Translations under genes and position numbers: made by a program | Shown: piece by piece, positions 1 through 9,660 of the stretch | Position numbering within the stretch: position 1 is the stretch's first letter | How the letters are laid out: each line of letters opens with the position of its first letter | The notes under the pieces: generated by a model | Seen by the model: only the letters and a program-made list of their open reading frames with translations | Databases searched by the model: none | Told to the model about the DNA's origin: nothing | From: Glandiceps talaboti | Taxonomy: Eukaryota > Hemichordata > Enteropneusta > Spengelidae | Reading direction: 5' to 3' | Assembly (NCBI RefSeq): GCF_964340395.1 | Contig: NC_135558.1 | Location: forward strand, 22,443,564 to 22,507,563 | DNA: 64,000 nt

Positions 1-1843
1 CTAAAACTGTAAGTTAGATATCTTCTGTGACTTTGTGCCCATATGGAACATACACCATGATCAGTGTGTTCTCTAAGATAATTTGATGAGCCACTGATAA
101 TACACAGCTATTACTAGTAGTATTACAATTACTTTTGACACCTCAAAATTTGGTGTTCCCCTATCCTTCACTATGTGGTGACTCATAGTTAAAACAAAGT
201 TTTCATCACTTTGACCAGGGGCATGAGGCAACAATTCTGGTGAAACCCGAAAATGATAATGATGTGATACAGGTAATAAAGGCCCAAGTTATGAGTCACA
301 TTTACATACTTACTTCTTTATTTATAGTATAATTTAATAAACTCATTATAAACGTCTATGCATATTTGTTATTTTTGGTATAAGGCCAGAAATGGAATGA
401 TTAAAAATATTATATGTATGTACTTGTCATGAGGGGAACTTCGCCTTTACCAGCAAAATGCAATTCTTGCACTTTCTTATCAATCCTTATCAGCTCATTA
501 CCATAACTAAGTGTTTGCTTTTTGTAATTACATCTGATAAGCCTGAGTCGTCGCTGGTACAGGTACTAGGTCAAGACAAATGCTGCCGAATGTGTGCAAG
601 TACTAGTGAGTGTGTTACTCCGCCACGAGGCACAACTGGCTTGGGTGAAAGGTTACGATTTGGCTTGGGTGAAAGGTCACGATCCGATCGTGATCATAAC
701 ATTAGGATACATCGTGCACCGTACATTAACGATGTTACATGTGGTATATGGACATCAGATATGGGAATTTTCTATTTAAATATCTCTGTGCTTATTTTTT
801 CAAAAAATTATTTAACTAACTATGGAACGAGAAAATTAAAACTGTAGTTCGAGTGCAAGGTTACTTTCAAGGAGTGAATCATTTGAGTCAAGGGACGTTA
901 TCTCAGCTGGTACAACTTTTATAATCCTATTACAGTTGACATTGCAAACAGATGTAGAGATTGTCAACAACCCGACTTGCCTATTGATGAACTCGGGTTA
1001 TCTGTAGTTTGGTTTTACCAAGGCATTTCCAACATGTACACTTTCTGGTCTTTTAAAAAAAATGAAACATTTTAAGATAATCGTGCAAAAAGTTTATATA
1101 ATGGAAAACTCCAAAAAAGAATAAAGAAAAAGAAAGTATAAGGATGGATTTAGTCTGTAATGCTTTATCTGTTACTAACATTAATGGAATATGATCATGG
1201 TGCAAAATCGACGCTTAGTGCGCTCGCGACAGCTGACGCACTGCACTGCTTGGCGTGCTTGAGCTCAAATGCATTCCTTGCTTAAACTAGTAATACAGAA
1301 GGCTAGGGCACGGCATCGAATAAACCAATCAAGACGCTTCAAATCGAACATGTGACCCATGAATTTTCTCTCAAAGCTTGATACCACCTGCTACCCTGTT
1401 GTGGTGAGATATATATTTCGCATGTTGCAGTACATTGTGGAGTTTGCAGAACATTAAAACTGATTGCCGAAATAGCATATTATTTGAAATGAAGCTCCGA
1501 AACGTCGCGTCTTTTGCGAGGGAAATAAACAAAAACACAATTGATAATATTTTATTTTAATCAATATTTGGTGCTGAAGAGTTTTAGTAGTCTCGAACAC
1601 ACAGTTGATTCCGGTCTATATTATTTTCATAAAATTACGTAAAAATAATCGTTAAACAGTCGTCATATCTGTGTCTCTTCAAAATTATTCTAGCTTGATT
1701 TGATCGAGTCAAATATATGTATTTCTCTGTGTATTATAATTAGATATTAATTAGCGATTCAAGATACTGAAATCATTATAAACAAGAACTTGACGGAACT
1801 TTTTGATGTTGTCTATATTCATGTTATTCAATATTGTTATAGA
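1..1843. other. intergenic, no gene recognised
   Basis: AT-rich sequence with no convincing exon. A 24-bp direct repeat occurs twice head to tail at 638-661 and 662-685 (core GGCTTGGGTGAAAGGT), followed by a small palindrome-rich patch (GATCCGATCGTGATC). A short CpG-bearing patch lies at about 1208-1330 and could be an old repeat or a promoter remnant. The open frame starting at 458 has no recognisable domain and I do not call it a gene. Confidence 0.6.
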
Positions 1844-1867
1844 CACCAGAATTGTTGCCTCATGCCC
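219..1867. repeat. 24-bp perfect inverted repeat pair, 1.6 kb apart
   Basis: Bases 219-242 are the exact reverse complement of 1844-1867 (core GCATGAGGCAACAATTCTGG). Similarity fades quickly outside the arms, although both outer flanks carry a CTTTGACC-like string. The interval could be an old element with terminal inverted repeats or two copies of one dispersed repeat in opposite orientation. No transposase frame lies between the arms. Confidence 0.6.
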
Positions 1868-1880
1868 TTGCTTTGACCTG

Positions 1881-1881
1881 C

Positions 1882-1918
<37 letters not shown>
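1881..1918. repeat. (CAA)n microsatellite
   Basis: About a dozen uninterrupted CAA triplets. It abuts the right arm of the inverted repeat ending at 1867. Confidence 0.95.
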
Positions 1919-2689
1919 TTATGTTTGTTATTAGAGGTCACACTGACCATAATGTGCCATCTATCCTCCAGTGATTCCATTTATCATTTGTACCTACCCA
2001 TGATGTGCCATTTGTCCATTGTGTTATTTACAAACAAACGAAAACGTGACTTTTCACTTACATCTGCTAAAGTTCTGTTTACCACTTGTACTCCTTGGTT
2101 CAGTCAGATGGAAAGAACACATACCTTCTAGGCACCATATGTCATGAGTTTTGATCTCAGACCTAGTTTTTGGAATGCTGGCTGTTGCTACACAATAGAA
2201 GGTTAACTTGTTGTTAATGATGTGTTTCATATAATTCAGTTCTCAAAGATTTATAGCGACTTTTGACAGAAACGTGCAGTAGTCAAACCTTTACTTGTCA
2301 TCCTATGGGGAACACATGGACCACAAATTTCTTAGACCTGACATATGTTCATTTTCCAATTGATTTTAACGTATTCTGTCTTGTAAAAGTCAGCTGTAAT
2401 GGCTACAACTGCTATTTATTTGTACAAGCAGTCTCTTAAAACCTATGTTTTCTTGTCCAACATTAAGGGCCATATGATGGCTTGGTTGCAAACTTCACAT
2501 TCAGTTTTGGTGCTATTAATAATAGTTTACTTTCTGATTACAAGATGCATTGCTCAAGTTGATGTCACTGTTAATATGATACAATGTACATGAAATGATT
2601 TCCAAATATGCCAAAGACATATTAGATTGTGTGATGTTTTATTGAAGAAATGCTAACAGCTAAGTACAATAAGTGAAAGAAGCAATTTG

Positions 2690-3500
2690 TTTAGTTCCCA
2701 ACATGGACAAAGCCCAGATGGGACTACTAGTACATTGGATCCAGAACTCCTGTCTGTCCATCCATTTCTCCGTGCATCCTTTATTACCTGTATCTCAGAA
2801 TGCATGGGCCAATTTGAACCAAACCTGGCACAAACATCAAAAGCTATATAGTATACATGTATGCATGTCACTTTGTTTCACGATGGCAACCTTCAGGATT
2901 ATAGTGGAATGGTGACCATGTTTGTCACAAAAATAAGATTTTGCTCAACTGTGGAAGCTAAATAGATACAGACGTTATTTGGGTGTCTACACCTATATTA
3001 TCTAATGGGACTTGACCTTTGACCCTTATGTTCAATCTCAAACAACCAAAAGTGTTTAAAGTGTTTATTAGACATCTGACATGTATGTGATGAACTCTAG
3101 AATAGTAACTATTTGTAATTTAAGAGAGCAGCCACACCTTTTCATTTACCCCCTGTCACCAATTTACTTTCTGTAACACATAACAAAATATAATTCGGTC
3201 AGTTACCGACATGTGGTAGGATCTAGTAAACACCATTTAATGCAGGGCAGCTGGCCTATAGTGCCACCTGTGTTGAATATTGTGACAAATGCCGCAGATT
3301 TAAACCAAACCTGGCACAAATGTCAGATGCTATAGTTGAATAATTATGTACATTACTTTATTCATCATGTATGTCACTTCATAATAGTTTAATTGAATTG
3401 CAGCCATATTTATTTGTGTCATAAATTATTTCAGATTAATATGACTTAGTAAGTTGAAATGAAGGGGGGGGGGGTATGTCTTTGATGAAGACTTGTAAAA
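2690..3500. repeat. dispersed repeat, two divergent copies
   Basis: Two segments, near 2800-2930 and 3290-3420, share the order AACCAAACCTGGCACAAA, then a CATGTATG/ATGTCACTT stretch, then a GGCAACC or GCAGCCATATT stretch. The same order recurs near 9660-9790, 14085-14230 and 41645-41760. The G-run near 3463 followed by TGATGAAGACTTGT also matches 9965-10005. This is a medium-copy family of unknown class. No coding potential is visible. Confidence 0.6.
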
Positions 3501-3599
3501 TGTGTAAATCCAAGGTATGCTCATGTGACAATCTGACATCCTTTTGTGAGTCCTTTGTGCACACAATGCATTCGTGAATATTGTATGGGAAAGTATGTG

Positions 3600-3745
3600 A
3601 AGTCAAGATGGTTAGCGCACCCGGATTGGAATCTGCAGGTTGCAGGTTTGAGCCTTGCTGCTGTCAATTGCTCCTGAATGGCTAAAGTCCTTGGGAAAGA
3701 TTTGAACCACAAATGTACCCCAGTCAATCCTATTGAATAATTGGG
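3600..3745 (+). mobile_element. tRNA-derived SINE, partial
   Basis: The sequence shows an A-box-like GGTTAGCGCACCCGG at about 3610, the phrase GGAATCTGCAGGTTGCAGG, and a B-box-like GGTTTGAGCC, then CCTTGGGAAAGA and an AATTGGGAA tail. This order matches the widespread animal tRNA-head SINEs whose body reads TGGAATCTGCAGGTTGCGGG (family recalled from general knowledge, not searched). It runs directly into the 39-bp array, whose unit contains AATTGGGAACCTGGTA, resembling the SINE-body phrase AAATGGGTACCTGGTA. Confidence 0.7.
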
Positions 3746-4417
3746 AAAGATACAGTGGTAGGATAGAGCTAATTGCAATTGGGAACCTGGTATACAGTGG
3801 TAGGATAGACCTAACTGCAATTGGGAACCTGGTATACAGTGGTAGGATAGAGCTTGCAATTGGGAACCTGTTATACAGTGGTAAGATAGAGCTAATTGCA
3901 ATTGGGAACCTGGTATACAGTCACATCGTAGGATAGAGCTTGCAATTGGGAACCTGGTATACAGTGGAAGGATAGAGCTAATTGCAATTGGGAACCTGGT
4001 ATACAGTGGTAGGATAGAGCTTGCAATTGGGAACCTGGTATACAGTGGTAAGATAGAGCTTGCAATTGGGAACCTGGTATACAGTGGTAAGATAGAGCTT
4101 GCAATTGGGAACCTGGTATACAGTGGTAAGATAGAGCTTGCAATTGGGAACCTGGTATACAGTGGTAAGATAGAGCTTGCAATTGGGAACCTGGTATACA
4201 GTGGTAGGATAGAGCTTGCAATTGGGAACCTGGTATACAGTGGTAAGATAGAGCTTGCAATTGGGAACCTGGTATACAGTGGTAGGATAGAGCTTGCAAT
4301 TGGGAACCTGGTATACAGTGGTAAGATAGAGCTTGCAATTGGGAACCTGGTATACAGTGGTAGGATAGAGCTTGCAATTGGGAACCTGGTATACAGTGGT
4401 AGGATAGAGCTTGCAAT
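3739..4417. repeat. 39-bp minisatellite, about 17 units
   Basis: The unit is about 39 bp and contains GCAATTGGGAACCTGGTATA then CAGTGGTAAGATAGAGCTT. The leftmost units are 42 bp, with an extra AAT in GAGCTAATTGC, and one unit near 3922 has an extra CACATC. Since 39 is a multiple of three, the minus strand stays open as a 13-residue peptide repeat. This follows from the period and is not evidence of a protein. Confidence 0.95.
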
Positions 4418-4779
4418 GTGAATGCTTTAATGTTAGAAGTTACAATGGTGTCCTTGGGAGCTGAAGTATATAGGGCTGATGTGACATAGGTTTTTTCTAG
4501 GGATGATAATTGTAATTTAAGTGCTTTGAGCACAGTGTGAGAAAATGCTAGCATTATTGTGTTATCCAAGACTCTTGTCTGTGCATTTGTTCTTTCTCGC
4601 TCAGATTACAGTAACAGTCTGCTTTCCGGTTGTTCTAAAAATCTTATTAACATTAGGTACAGTGCAAACAGAATGCAGCCACACACCTTGTATGCAAAGC
4701 AACAAAGTTCGACCAGGCATACAATAGGTTGATTCTATTTGTTATGGTGCATTGGAGGTGACCAGTCCTGAATAATCTT
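4418..4779. other. no gene recognised
   Basis: Spacer between the 39-bp array and the LINE remnant. No motif stands out. Confidence 0.5.
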
Positions 4780-4985
4780 TCTCAGCTCCTTCATTTTTAT
4801 GCTCCCCATAGACAACTTAGGTCTTCTTCTGACTCCCGCATTCTAAAGAAAACATGTTTCACTCAGAAGCTTGGCGAGCATTCCTTCACCTACACTGCTA
4901 CTTCAGTTTGGAACAGTCATCCTCTCAGTTTCTTGAGAGTTCAAAAAAAAAATCACATCGTCGCACCATTTTAAACAAACTTTCC
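4780..4985 (+). mobile_element. LINE (CR1/L2-like) C-terminal remnant
   Basis: In the frame containing AGGTCTTCTTCTGACTCCCG, translation gives RSSSDSRILK, then GEHSFTYTATSVWNS, then HPLSF. This is the conserved carboxyl end of CR1/L2-type reverse transcriptase ORFs (RSS...L...GERSFS.AAP.LWNSLP). The copy is 5'-truncated and decayed, with an A-run near 4945 in place of the rest of the ORF. It is an old fossil unrelated to the fresh insertion at 7741-9446. Confidence 0.7.
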
Positions 4986-5108
4986 TGACCAGAAACAATT
5001 CTAAGACACTGTGACTATAATTAAAACATCTTAATATATTCTGGTTTTGTTATATAATGTTTTCTAGCCATGATGTACGTGAAGGTACGAGAGGTATTAA
5101 AAGGGGAA

Positions 5109-5109
<1 letters not shown>

Positions 5110-5173
<64 letters not shown>

Positions 5174-5345
5174 CGGTGTGTGTGTCTGTGTCATAATTTT
5201 CTAAAAATTGGCTGGCTCAATTGTAATGAAATTTGGAATATATAATCCTTAGGGTAATGGCTAGACCTGATTAGGTTTTGAGCCAGATCGGTTAATGTTT
5301 AATTAGATAAATTTGCATATTAATGAAATCAACTAATTAAACAAT
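5110..5345. repeat. (TGTC)n microsatellite with dispersed-repeat tail
   Basis: The tetranucleotide run is 5110-5174. It is followed by an AT-rich stretch with AAAATTGGCTGGCTCAATTG and GCATATTAATGAAAT. Short-repeat-headed segments followed by a conserved phrase also occur at 10640 and 23113, so this looks like one member of a family with a microsatellite at its end. Confidence 0.8.
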
Positions 5346-5541
5346 ATCTTAAGACTGCATACTTCAATTTCAATAAAAATTAGTATATTCATCAAACATA
5401 AGATTTGTCCTATAGAATTTGTTCATGTACTTTAAACTGTTAGGACAATATGAATTAATATAATTACACTATATCAATTTGAGTAAACTCGGAAGGCTGC
5501 CCTCAGCGGCCGAACGCTGTCAATGCTGTAGGTTTTATAAT

Positions 5542-5597
5542 ATGGCGTCTAGTCTGCCCAAATTAGCAGTTCGAGCAGACCAAATCCGAAACGTTTG
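5542..5597 (+). CDS. candidate first coding exon, EFL1-like N-terminus possible
   Basis: An ATG in good context (TATAATATGGCG) opens an 18-codon frame, MASSLPKLAVRADQIRNV, plus two bases TG, ending at a near-consensus donor TTTG|GTGAGT. The upstream 80 bp carries CpG-bearing 5'UTR-like sequence (CTCAGCGGCCGAACGCTG). The frame would complete a Cys or Trp codon across the junction. The ending QIRNV(C) resembles the start of elongation factor-like GTPase 1, which in humans reads IRNIC just before its AHVDHGKT P-loop. That match is short and from memory, and I could not find the next exon in the window. Exon call about 0.55, product call about 0.2. Confidence 0.5.
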
Positions 5598-6382
5598 GTG
5601 AGTATACAAATACTATATATTTTTTAGATCTCCCCTTTGGCTCTAGTCGTCTACATTTCAATTGAGTTAATATACCTTTACGAAGTTCAATTCTGTGAGA
5701 GAATGCAATGAAGACAAATACGTATGCATGAACCATGCATATAAGTGTAATGGCAAGATGGTGTCCATGATGTGATCATGTCCATTGTATATCATTTGCT
5801 GTAATTTTGGGTCTTCTTCTTCTGTGTTTGTGACATTGAATTCAGCGTGAAACAAATCCTACAATTCCTATAATGTAAACACAAATAGAAGTGATTCAGA
5901 TCTGAAATGAAAAGTTGAGTGACCTTTTGGCACTTGGTATATATTTATTATTCTGTATTGCTTAGATACAAACTAAGGTAAACACTCTTTAACAAAACGA
6001 AGAGTAGTGTATCCTTACGGGAGGAATTCAGTTTACATCTGGTTATCCTCTTTATCTGGTTGTGGGTGTAGGAGTCTACAAACAAAATGAATATAATCAC
6101 AACACAATTAGAAAAAAAGGAATTACTATTGTTTGTGAATTCTGCTAATCATAATCAACTCACCTGTTTATCAAGTAATTCTGTACCCCCCCCAGTAGTC
6201 TGTGAGATTTGTCAGTAATGTGAACAATCAAATCATTTCTTTGTTCATCTTTAGCACTTGAATTTAACCTCAATTAATGATTTGTAGATTTGGCCAACAT
6301 TCTGAGAGTCAATCAGTAAATTGATTCAGCCGGTTTTGTATGCCTTGGGTCTAACACTGTAACAGACCACAATTGATAGATT
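5598..6382. other. no gene recognised
   Basis: AT-rich, with no acceptor-bounded exon that continues the frame of the 5542-5597 exon. The last 100 bases grade into the following 54-bp array. Confidence 0.5.
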
Positions 6383-7332
6383 TGGTAGACTATTGCTTTA
6401 AGTCTATGTCATGTGCCCTTGACTATTACTAATTTGGTAGTCTAGATTATTATGATGTTTGGTAGTCTATGTGTCCTGGACTACTGCTAATTTGGTAGTC
6501 TAGATATGATGTTTGGTAGTCTATGTGTCCTGGACTACTGCTAATTTGGTAGTCTATGTGTCCTGGACTATTGCTAATTTGGTAGTCTAGCTACAGTGTT
6601 TAGTAGTCTATGTGTCCTGGACTACTGCTAATTTGGTAGTCTAGATATGATGTTTGATAGTCTATGTGTCCTGGACTACTGCTAATTTGGTAGTCTAGAT
6701 ACAATGTTTAGTAGTCTATGTGTCGTTGACTATTACTAATTTGGTAGTCAAGATACACTGTTTAGTAGTCTATGTGTGCTGGACTACTGCTAATTTGGTA
6801 GTCTAGATACAGTGTTTAGTAGACTATGTGTCCTGGACTACTGCTAATTTGGTAGTCTAGATATGATGTTTGGTAGTCTATATGTGCTGGACTACTGCTA
6901 ATTTGGTAGTCTAGATATGATGTTTAGTAGTCTATGTGTCCTGGACTACTGCTAATTTGGTAGTCTAGATATGATGTTTAGTAGTGTATGTGTCCTGGAC
7001 TGCTGCTGATTTGGTAGTCTAGATATGATGTTTAGTAGTCTATGTGTCCTGGACTACTGCTAATTTGGTAGTCTAGATATGATGTTTGGTAGTCTATATG
7101 TGCTGGACTACTACTAATTTGGTAGTCTAGATACAATGTTTAGTAATCTATATGTGTTCTGGACTACTGCTAATTTGGTAGTCTAGATATGATGTTTAGT
7201 AACTAGTCTATGTGTGCTGGACTACTGCTAATTTGGTAGTCTAGATACAGTGTTTAGTAATCTATATATGTTCTGGACTACTGCTAATTTGGCAGTCTAG
7301 ATATGATGTTTAGTAGTCTATGTGTGCTGGAC
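6383..7332. repeat. 54-bp minisatellite, about 17 units
   Basis: The unit contains TCTAGATATGATGTTTGGTA, GTCTATGTGTCCTGGACTAC and TGCTAATTTGG. Each unit holds an internal inverted repeat, GACTAC ... GTAGTC, with a spacer of about 10 bases, so single strands could form a short hairpin per unit. Units vary by CCTGG/GCTGG, GATATGA/GATACAG and small indels, so the array is older and less homogenised than those at 24.3 and 27 kb. Confidence 0.93.
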
Positions 7333-7359
7333 AAACATCTAACTAATACCATCGGTATT

Positions 7360-7740
7360 TGATTTGGGTGAAAATGTGTGATTTTTCATCAAAAAACGTA
7401 AACTCAAAAACTACTGGGTAGATTGGTCTGAAATTTGGTGGGAACTTTTTGGAGTTGTGTAGATGAAACATTATTCATGACATGGTGATCCTGTCACCAA
7501 TATGCAAATTAAGTCTAAAAATGTGCCTTTTTGATCAAAAGTCTATAATTCCAAAATTATTAAGCAGACGAAGTTGAGATTTGGTGGGAACATTGTTAGG
7601 GGTGTTTAGGTTGAGATGTATTCCATCAATGATATGCAAATTATGGCTAAAAATGTGTCTTTTTGATAAAAAATCTGTAATTCCAAAAGTACTGAGAAAA
7701 TTCAGCTGAAATTTAGTAGGAGAATCCTTAGGGCTGTTTA
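7360..7740. repeat. degenerate ~140-bp repeat units, left half
   Basis: Successive segments share AAAACTACTGG-like text, then GAAATTTGGTGGGAAC, then a short GTGT(A/T)GA stretch, then a phrase ending in GATATGCAAATTA. Units start near 7400, 7545 and 7680. The block continues at 9456 after the LINE insertion, so this was one array before the insertion. The first phrase resembles the ACCAGACCGATT...TTTGGT phrase at 10680 and 23190. Confidence 0.75.
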
Positions 7741-9446
7741 TGTGAATTAGTTTGTTTATATAGCGATATGTCAACGAAAACATTATCCACACCGCTTTAC
7801 AATAATACGCAAATGTAAAAGAAGACAGAAGTAACCAAACTCATTCAGAAAGAATATAAATGTAAATAGTCTAAGCAGGGTTCGTAATAATAGATATAAC
7901 AGTCCGACAATGGACATGGTGTGTAGCAATGTTCTCGATACCAGCTAGTGATCCGCTCTAGAATTTACCAAACAAGTGAGTTTTAAGTTCCGCCTTAAAC
8001 TTATCATAGGTGACTGCATTTCTAAGGTCCAGTGGTAATGCGTTCCATTTTTTAGGACCTTGAACACTGAATGTCCTGTCTCCAAACGTTTTACGGACCG
8101 TTCTAGGAACATGGTAGGAATCTTCCACGGTGTTACATGATCTCAGACCAGCGCGCTTAACCTTGGAAGGAGTTAACATAGATATTAAGTAGTCCGGTGC
8201 TTCATTTCGATGACATTTGAACATTAAACAACATATTTTATAGTCAATCCTGAGGTTCACAGGTAGCCAGTGCAGTGTTTTTAAGCACTCTGTAGCACTG
8301 TCCCATCTATTTTTATCAAGAATTGTTCTAGCTGCCATATTTTGAATCCGCTGAAGTTTATTCAGGTCGCATTTCGGAAGACCTACGTATAGAGAGTTAG
8401 CATAGTCCAAATGGGAAAGTATCATGCCTGATGCTACTATTTTTCTTGCGTCTAAATCTAAATACTGTTTAATTAGTTTCAATCTTTGTATATTACCCGC
8501 TGCAATTCCACACTTTCTAGAGATGTTTCTCTTCATAGACAGGTGTTTATCAAGATCGAAACCGAGATACCTGATCTCCGGCACTTTTTCAATGTTACAA
8601 TCGTTTACTGTCAATACCTCTGACACGACTTTTTGTAGATGTACTCTTGACCCAAAACATATGAATTCAGTTTTACTGTCATTCATCTTCAATCTATTTT
8701 CATCCATCCAGATTTTAACCTTTTTTAAGCAATCCTCCAGACCTTTCACTGCAAGCATTTCCAGACCCCTAGATTTCGCTGGAAATTGATTTTTCAGGGC
8801 GTGGTCATCAGCGTATCCATGAATGTCGATTGGTGTTGGTATAACATTTTTCAGGGTACTTGCGTACACACTGTATAATGTTGGCCCCGCACAGCTGCCT
8901 TGTGGAACAGAAAAATCTATGTTTCTAGTGTCGGAGTAGGCGTTATCAACACATACTCTGAAACCTCTAGGTCTTAAGTAAGAGGAAAACCACGCTAGTA
9001 CTTGTCCATCTATACCATACTGCTCTTTTAGTACGCTCAACAATACCTCATGATCCACAGTGTCGAAGGCTGCACTTAGATCGATTGCAGCAAGAACAGT
9101 GATTTTCTGTTCCTCCATGCCCCACAGGATGTCGTCAGTTAATTTAAGCAAGGCGGTTTCACAACTAAAATTCACTCTGTAAGCTGACTGGTAGTCCGGG
9201 AAGAGATGATATTGATCGCAGTGTTCATTAAATTGTTTTAAAGCTGTTTTTTCTAAGACTTTTTCTAAACCACATACTTCCACAAGTAAACACAACAGTA
9301 GTATCCACCACATATTCATAATGCCTGGTGTCTTCAATTTAACCGCTCAAAGTTGTAGGTGAAAGCACAATTCTAGTTGGATATTTGCTCAGATTCGTAC
9401 GTCGCTCTCAGTCGGCGCCATTACATAACATGTAATGTTATGTAAT
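7741..9446 (-). mobile_element. 5'-truncated CR1/L2-like LINE insertion
   Basis: The element is 1.7 kb and lies on the minus strand, with its 3' end at 7741. It carries an intact partial reverse transcriptase frame (7958-9319) and a 217-bp 3'UTR. The 3'UTR contains, on the minus strand, TTGTAAAGCGGTGTGG and CGCTATATAAACAAAC, which resemble L2/CR1-type 3' ends (TGTAAAGCGCTTTGAG ... GCGCTATATAAA). The perfect target duplication and unbroken frame suggest a young copy. At its 5' edge is a foldback, ATTACATAACA at 9420-9430 against TGTTATGTAAT at 9436-9446, directly at the junction. The 109-128 bases upstream of the ATG do not look like LINE coding sequence. Confidence 0.85.
7958..9319 (-). CDS. 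reverse transcriptase fragment with signal-peptide-like start
   Basis: A 453-codon frame counted from the first true ATG (9319-9317); an upstream open stretch begins only with TTG. Residues 1-17 read MNMWWILLLCLLVEVCG, a plausible signal peptide. From about residue 20 the protein is LINE reverse transcriptase: EKVLEK (fingers), AAIDLSAAFDTVDH (first catalytic Asp), PQGSCAGP, and GYADDHAL with the catalytic YADD box. The thumb/connection region follows with NDSKTEF, RYLGFDLD, LHWLPV and the C-terminal FGDRTFSVQGPKKWNALP ... LKTHLF. The N-terminal endonuclease and RT motifs upstream of SKVLEK are absent, so the copy cannot be autonomous. Chimerism with a cellular 5' end is inferred from the unusual start. 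Confidence 0.8.
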   Translation of the reverse strand: MNMWWILLLCLLVEVCGLEKVLEKTALKQFNEHCDQYHLFPDYQSAYRVNFSCETALLKLTDDILWGMEEQKITVLAAIDLSAAFDTVDHEVLLSVLKEQYGIDGQVLAWFSSYLRPRGFRVCVDNAYSDTRNIDFSVPQGSCAGPTLYSVYASTLKNVIPTPIDIHGYADDHALKNQFPAKSRGLEMLAVKGLEDCLKKVKIWMDENRLKMNDSKTEFICFGSRVHLQKVVSEVLTVNDCNIEKVPEIRYLGFDLDKHLSMKRNISRKCGIAAGNIQRLKLIKQYLDLDARKIVASGMILSHLDYANSLYVGLPKCDLNKLQRIQNMAARTILDKNRWDSATECLKTLHWLPVNLRIDYKICCLMFKCHRNEAPDYLISMLTPSKVKRAGLRSCNTVEDSYHVPRTVRKTFGDRTFSVQGPKKWNALPLDLRNAVTYDKFKAELKTHLFGKF

Positions 9447-9455
9447 GGCTGTTTA

Positions 9456-9660
9456 GTTTAAGAATTGTTCATGATGTGATGATCCTATCAGTGATATGCA
9501 AATTAGGTAAAAAATGTATATTTTTGGTCAAAAATCTATAATTTCAAAACTACTGGCAGGTTGTGCTGAAATTTGGTGGGAGCGTTATAGGAGTGTGAAG
9601 ATTAAGACTGTTCATGAAATGATGATTCCATCAGTGATATGCAAATTAGGTCTAAAACTA
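9456..9660. repeat. degenerate ~140-bp repeat units, right half
   Basis: Continues the block interrupted by the LINE. GATGATCCTATCAGTGATAT and GCAAATTAGG recur at about 9478 and 9625, with AAAACTACTGGCAGG and GAAATTTGGTGGGAGC between them. Confidence 0.75.

Larger units (their letters stand above)
7732..9455. repeat. 9-bp target-site duplication flanking the LINE
   Basis: GGCTGTTTA occurs at 7732-7740 and again at 9447-9455. Removing 7741-9446 plus one copy rejoins a normal host repeat unit (CCTTAGGGCTGTTTA then GTTTAAGAATTGTTCATGA), which matches neighbouring units at 7600 and 9590. Confidence 0.85.

Noticed and set aside
3605-3660. True tRNA gene
   Set aside because: A- and B-box-like text is present, but no cloverleaf with a matching acceptor stem or anticodon arm can be built, and SINE body sequence follows directly.
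3739-4417. CRISPR array (regular 39-bp spacing)
   Set aside because: There are no unique spacers between repeats, the whole unit is conserved, and the genome is eukaryotic. The same holds for all other arrays here.
3892-4569. ALSYHCIPGSQLQ repeat frame
   Set aside because: A 39-bp minisatellite read in a stop-free frame, extended by chance into flanking sequence.
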